Of a stretch of 23,972 nucleotides of DNA, positions 21,380 to 23,972 are shown in pieces. Location: NCBI GenBank assembly GCA_964503085.1, contig CAZCYQ010000052.1:1-23972 (forward strand), written 5' to 3'. The stretch's first letter is position 1, and the number at the start of each line of letters is the position of its first letter. The translations under genes and the position numbers were made by a program. A model generated the notes under the pieces. That model worked only from the letters and a program-made list of their open reading frames with translations. It ran no database searches and was not told the origin of the DNA. Source of the DNA: Bin80 sp964503085 (GTDB taxonomy: Bacteria; Bacteroidota; Rhodothermia; Rhodothermales; Bin80).

Positions 21380-23722
21380 ATGCGTCGAACTGCCACGCCA
21401 TCAACTCTGGCTGCTTGTTTATTCCTTGTTGGATTATTCAATTGCGTCGCAGCGCAGAGTTACCGGGCAAGCGGATATATCGAGGATTCAGAAAGCGGCG
21501 AGCGAATAGCAGGAGTGCATGTGTACCTAGATCAGCAAAGAGCAGGTGTAGTTACCAACCAATACGGCTTCTACAGTCTAAATATACCTGCCCTGGGGTC
21601 CCAGATTTCGGTATCACACGTTTCGTATGAATCCGCGGTGATAGACTTAGAATTGAGAGCGGACACGGTGCTGGTAATTCGTCTGGATCCACGAGTATTT
21701 TTAATGGACGAGATAGCTGTGACTTCGGAAGGCGAGACCTTTGCAAGTCGTATCCAGATGAGCCATCACACCCTGCCCATTCAGCAAATCGAGGAGATCC
21801 CGGTGCTTTTTGGGGAATCAGACGTGCTCAGAACGCTTCAATTGTTACCTGGCCTACAGGGTGGACGCGAGGGATTCAGCCAGATTTACGTTCGTGGCGG
21901 AGGAGCAGATCAAAACCTGATACTTCTGGATGGACAGACGGTCTACAATCCGACGCATGTATTGGGTATTTTCAGCGTGTTTAATTCATCGGCGTTGAAG
22001 GATGTTGAGTTGATCAAGGGTGGATTTCCAGCCCGGTATGGGGGGCGTCTTTCTTCAGTAGTCAATTTTACGATGAAAGATGGCAGTCGTAAGCGCTTTG
22101 CCGGAGAAGGTGTTTTGGGGATACTCACATCAAAATTCTTGATAGAGGGCCCTCTGGCCCGAGACAAGGCGTCTTTTCTATTCTCAGGACGTCGGACATT
22201 TCTGGATCTGTTTACACGATGGATTCAGCCTAAAGGCAAGACGTACGGGGGCTATTTTCACGACTTAAATTTCAAGGCGAACTACAAAATCAGCAGCCGA
22301 GATCATGTGCATGTAAGCGGCTATCTGGGAGAGGATGCGCTCACGTACCGGGAACGTGCGGAGGGGGTTATGCACATACGTTCGGATCTTGACTATATCC
22401 ATAAGTGGGGTAATCGTCTGGCTTCCATTCGGTGGAATCGTCTCATCGGAGACAAGATATTTGCCAACCTGATTGCGGGCGTGACGAGCTATCGTGTGGT
22501 ACGGGAGCATGAGGAGAGCGAGGATTTACCCGAGGGCGGGTCTGAGATCTATGGTACGAGGTGGCGCTCCTCCATTGTTGATATTTCAACTCGTCTAGAG
22601 TTGGAATATGCGGCCAATCCGCGACACTACCTCCGCGGCGGGGTTGAGTACATTCACCATCGGCTGTCTCCTGAAAGCACGTGGAATCGGGTCAAGAGTG
22701 ATCAGCAACCTCAATTGAATACGCAGACAGAATCGGGGAGACTATTTTCACTGAATGAGCTTGCAGTTTACCTGGAAGATGAAATCCCAATCGGTACACG
22801 AGTGCGGACCAATGTGGGACTTCGTATTTCATCTGCATATGGGGACGGAAAATTATGGGGTGCTCTCGAGCCTCGGATTGGCTCCAATATTGTTCTGAAA
22901 AAGAATTCATCCGTCAAGCTGTCCTATGCCTTGATGAAACAATATCTCCATCTCCTTACCCAATTAGGCAGTTCTCTATCCAAGGAGCAGTGGATCCCTG
23001 CAATGGATGGCATCCCACCGCAACGCAGTACTCAAGTTGCTGTAGGGCTTGTACAAAGTTTCCCCAAATACTCCATTGATGTATCGCTGGAAGCTTACCG
23101 AAAGCGAACGCATGGACTAACCGAATTCAAGGAACATTCCTATGCGCATCAGGCAACTGCTTTAGGATGGCCTGCGCTTCTGGAGTTTGGCGAGGGTGCC
23201 AGTTATGGTTTGGAAGTGCTAATCGCGCGACGGCAGAGAAAGCTTAGTGGATGGGTCAGCTATACGTTGGCCAGGGCGTCAAGGACATTCTCAAATCTGA
23301 ACGGAGGCTTGAGTTTTCCAGATAACTATGATCGTCGGCACGACATCTCAATCGTGCTCAACTATCAGGCAAGTTCACGGATCTCATTAGGTGCTTCGTG
23401 GGTGTATGGGAGTGGATATCCCGTTTGGGCACCAGCCGGTCGATATTATGATCGGGTTTATGAATGGGAACAGCCTGATTTCCTAGATTATGGATCTGTT
23501 AATTCAGCCAGGGCTCCCTCCGTTCACCGGTTAGATGTGAGTGTGCAGTTCAAAAAACAAATGAGCTGGGGTAAGCGCACATTGGTGCTCGGAGTGTACA
23601 ATGTTTACAATCGTCAAAATCCCACGATTGTATACCCCTATATCTATGACGCTACAATACAATGGCGGCAGGTGAGTCTCTTTCAACTCATTCCTGCACT
23701 ATCGTACCAGATAGAGTTCTGA
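21380..23722 (+). CDS. TonB-dependent receptor with carboxypeptidase-regulatory-like domain (DUF4249-partner type)
   Basis: 780 residues from the ATG at 21380; a longer frame from 21344 lacks a signal peptide at its front, so the inner ATG is preferred. The signal peptide ends near CVAA-Q (about 25). The regulatory-like beta sandwich is ~27-105 (ASGYIEDSESGERIAGVHVYL, then GVVTNQYGFYSLNIP). The plug has EEIPVLFGESDVLRTLQLLPG, YVRGGGADQNLILLDGQTVYN and KDVELIKGGFPARYGGRLSS, which is typical of receptors that travel with DUF4249 lipoproteins. The barrel follows and ends in Phe (LSYQIEF), the usual outer-membrane insertion signal. A DUF4249-like gene starts 3 bp after the stop. The ligand is unknown; the family is commonly tied to siderophore, metal or peptide uptake. 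Confidence 0.93.
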   Translation: MRRTATPSTLAACLFLVGLFNCVAAQSYRASGYIEDSESGERIAGVHVYLDQQRAGVVTNQYGFYSLNIPALGSQISVSHVSYESAVIDLELRADTVLVIRLDPRVFLMDEIAVTSEGETFASRIQMSHHTLPIQQIEEIPVLFGESDVLRTLQLLPGLQGGREGFSQIYVRGGGADQNLILLDGQTVYNPTHVLGIFSVFNSSALKDVELIKGGFPARYGGRLSSVVNFTMKDGSRKRFAGEGVLGILTSKFLIEGPLARDKASFLFSGRRTFLDLFTRWIQPKGKTYGGYFHDLNFKANYKISSRDHVHVSGYLGEDALTYRERAEGVMHIRSDLDYIHKWGNRLASIRWNRLIGDKIFANLIAGVTSYRVVREHEESEDLPEGGSEIYGTRWRSSIVDISTRLELEYAANPRHYLRGGVEYIHHRLSPESTWNRVKSDQQPQLNTQTESGRLFSLNELAVYLEDEIPIGTRVRTNVGLRISSAYGDGKLWGALEPRIGSNIVLKKNSSVKLSYALMKQYLHLLTQLGSSLSKEQWIPAMDGIPPQRSTQVAVGLVQSFPKYSIDVSLEAYRKRTHGLTEFKEHSYAHQATALGWPALLEFGEGASYGLEVLIARRQRKLSGWVSYTLARASRTFSNLNGGLSFPDNYDRRHDISIVLNYQASSRISLGASWVYGSGYPVWAPAGRYYDRVYEWEQPDFLDYGSVNSARAPSVHRLDVSVQFKKQMSWGKRTLVLGVYNVYNRQNPTIVYPYIYDATIQWRQVSLFQLIPALSYQIEF

Positions 23723-23725
23723 TTC

Positions 23726-23935
23726 ATGCGGTTTGCAATCCTTTTAATTGTGTCTTCCCTGACTGGTTGTATTTCTCCAGTGGAGTTGGATTTTCCAGAC
23801 TCCTATTCCTCAAAAATAGTGGTAAATTCAGTGTTCACTCCCGACAGTGCCTGGACGGTGTATCTCCAGCAAAGCATTCCCTATGCTCACACGGTGAACT
23901 GGGAGGAGCATTATATTTTGGGTCTTCGCCCTTAA
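23726..23935 (+). CDS. DUF4249-like lipoprotein, unusually short
   Basis: 69 residues: a lipoprotein signal with lipobox LTGC (C15), then PVELDFPDSYSSKIVVNSVF and TPDSAWTVYLQQSIPYAHT. This is how DUF4249 proteins begin: a lipid-anchored Cys, P-(x)n-VVNG/S-x-F, then sPDS-w-V-L-S. They normally run for 250-400 residues, but here TAA comes at 23933-23935, right after HYILGLRP, and the other two forward frames also close before the window ends. It is therefore either truncated by a recent mutation or frameshifted. It is 3 bp from the receptor stop, hence the same operon. Such proteins are thought to act with their receptor at the outer membrane. Confidence 0.6.
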   Translation: MRFAILLIVSSLTGCISPVELDFPDSYSSKIVVNSVFTPDSAWTVYLQQSIPYAHTVNWEEHYILGLRP

Positions 23936-23972
23936 TTGTGAGATGAGTCATAAATTTAGGTAATTTTCGAAA

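Noticed and set aside
17622..23722. The two TonB receptors as copies produced by the duplication around uvrA
   Set aside because: They differ in length (944 and 780 residues), in plug motifs and in C-terminus, so they are separate families and not a recent duplicate pair.

Overview
The window looks like chromosomal DNA from a Bacteroidota-type bacterium, most likely close to Rhodothermia/Balneolia. This is an inference from several genes: a short primary-type sigma factor without region 1.1, an omega subunit of the Bacteroidota Rpb6-like form, TonB-dependent receptors carrying an N-terminal carboxypeptidase-regulatory-like domain, a DUF4249-like lipoprotein start behind one receptor, and a choice-of-anchor B protein. 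GC is moderate (about half by eye) and clear Shine-Dalgarno sequences are scarce, which also fits.

Layout. 1-1422 is an accessory end: a leftward PD-(D/E)XK nuclease-like gene that runs off the edge, then a 5'-truncated remnant of a large DEAD/DEAH helicase protein. 1481-5082 is a housekeeping run on the + strand: der, nuoI, a DinB-like four-helix gene and holA, the last three overlapping by a few bases. 5277-5794 holds an orphan anti-sigma-like membrane protein whose stop codon directly abuts a tRNA-Val(CAC). Next are a large secreted FG-GAP/choice-of-anchor B protein (5825-8155) and a sigma-70 factor (8253-9092). 9323-12814 is a TolC / HlyD-type adaptor / MacB-type ATPase operon, so a tripartite efflux system, but no permease gene is visible. 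A leftward PrcB-like lipoprotein gene (13018-13503) is divergent from rpoZ-uvrA (13549-16789).

The right third is the least ordinary part. It holds two TonB-dependent receptor genes (17622-20456 and 21380-23722); the second is followed by a very short DUF4249-like lipoprotein ORF. Around the first receptor lies a patch of decayed genes. Just after uvrA is a badly frameshifted ISAzo13-family transposase remnant. About 4.4 kb further on, the last ~335 bp of uvrA plus the adjacent end of that transposase occur again as a diverged copy (20869-21340) with a frameshift. Between the receptor and this copy is a broken start of a FAD-dependent oxidoreductase, resembling L-2-hydroxyglutarate oxidase, on the minus strand.

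I found no CRISPR array, no intact mobile element and no convincing new multi-gene system. The best leads are the uvrA/IS duplication, the permease-less efflux operon, the tRNA fused to an anti-sigma transcript, and the nuclease and helicase remnants at the left edge.
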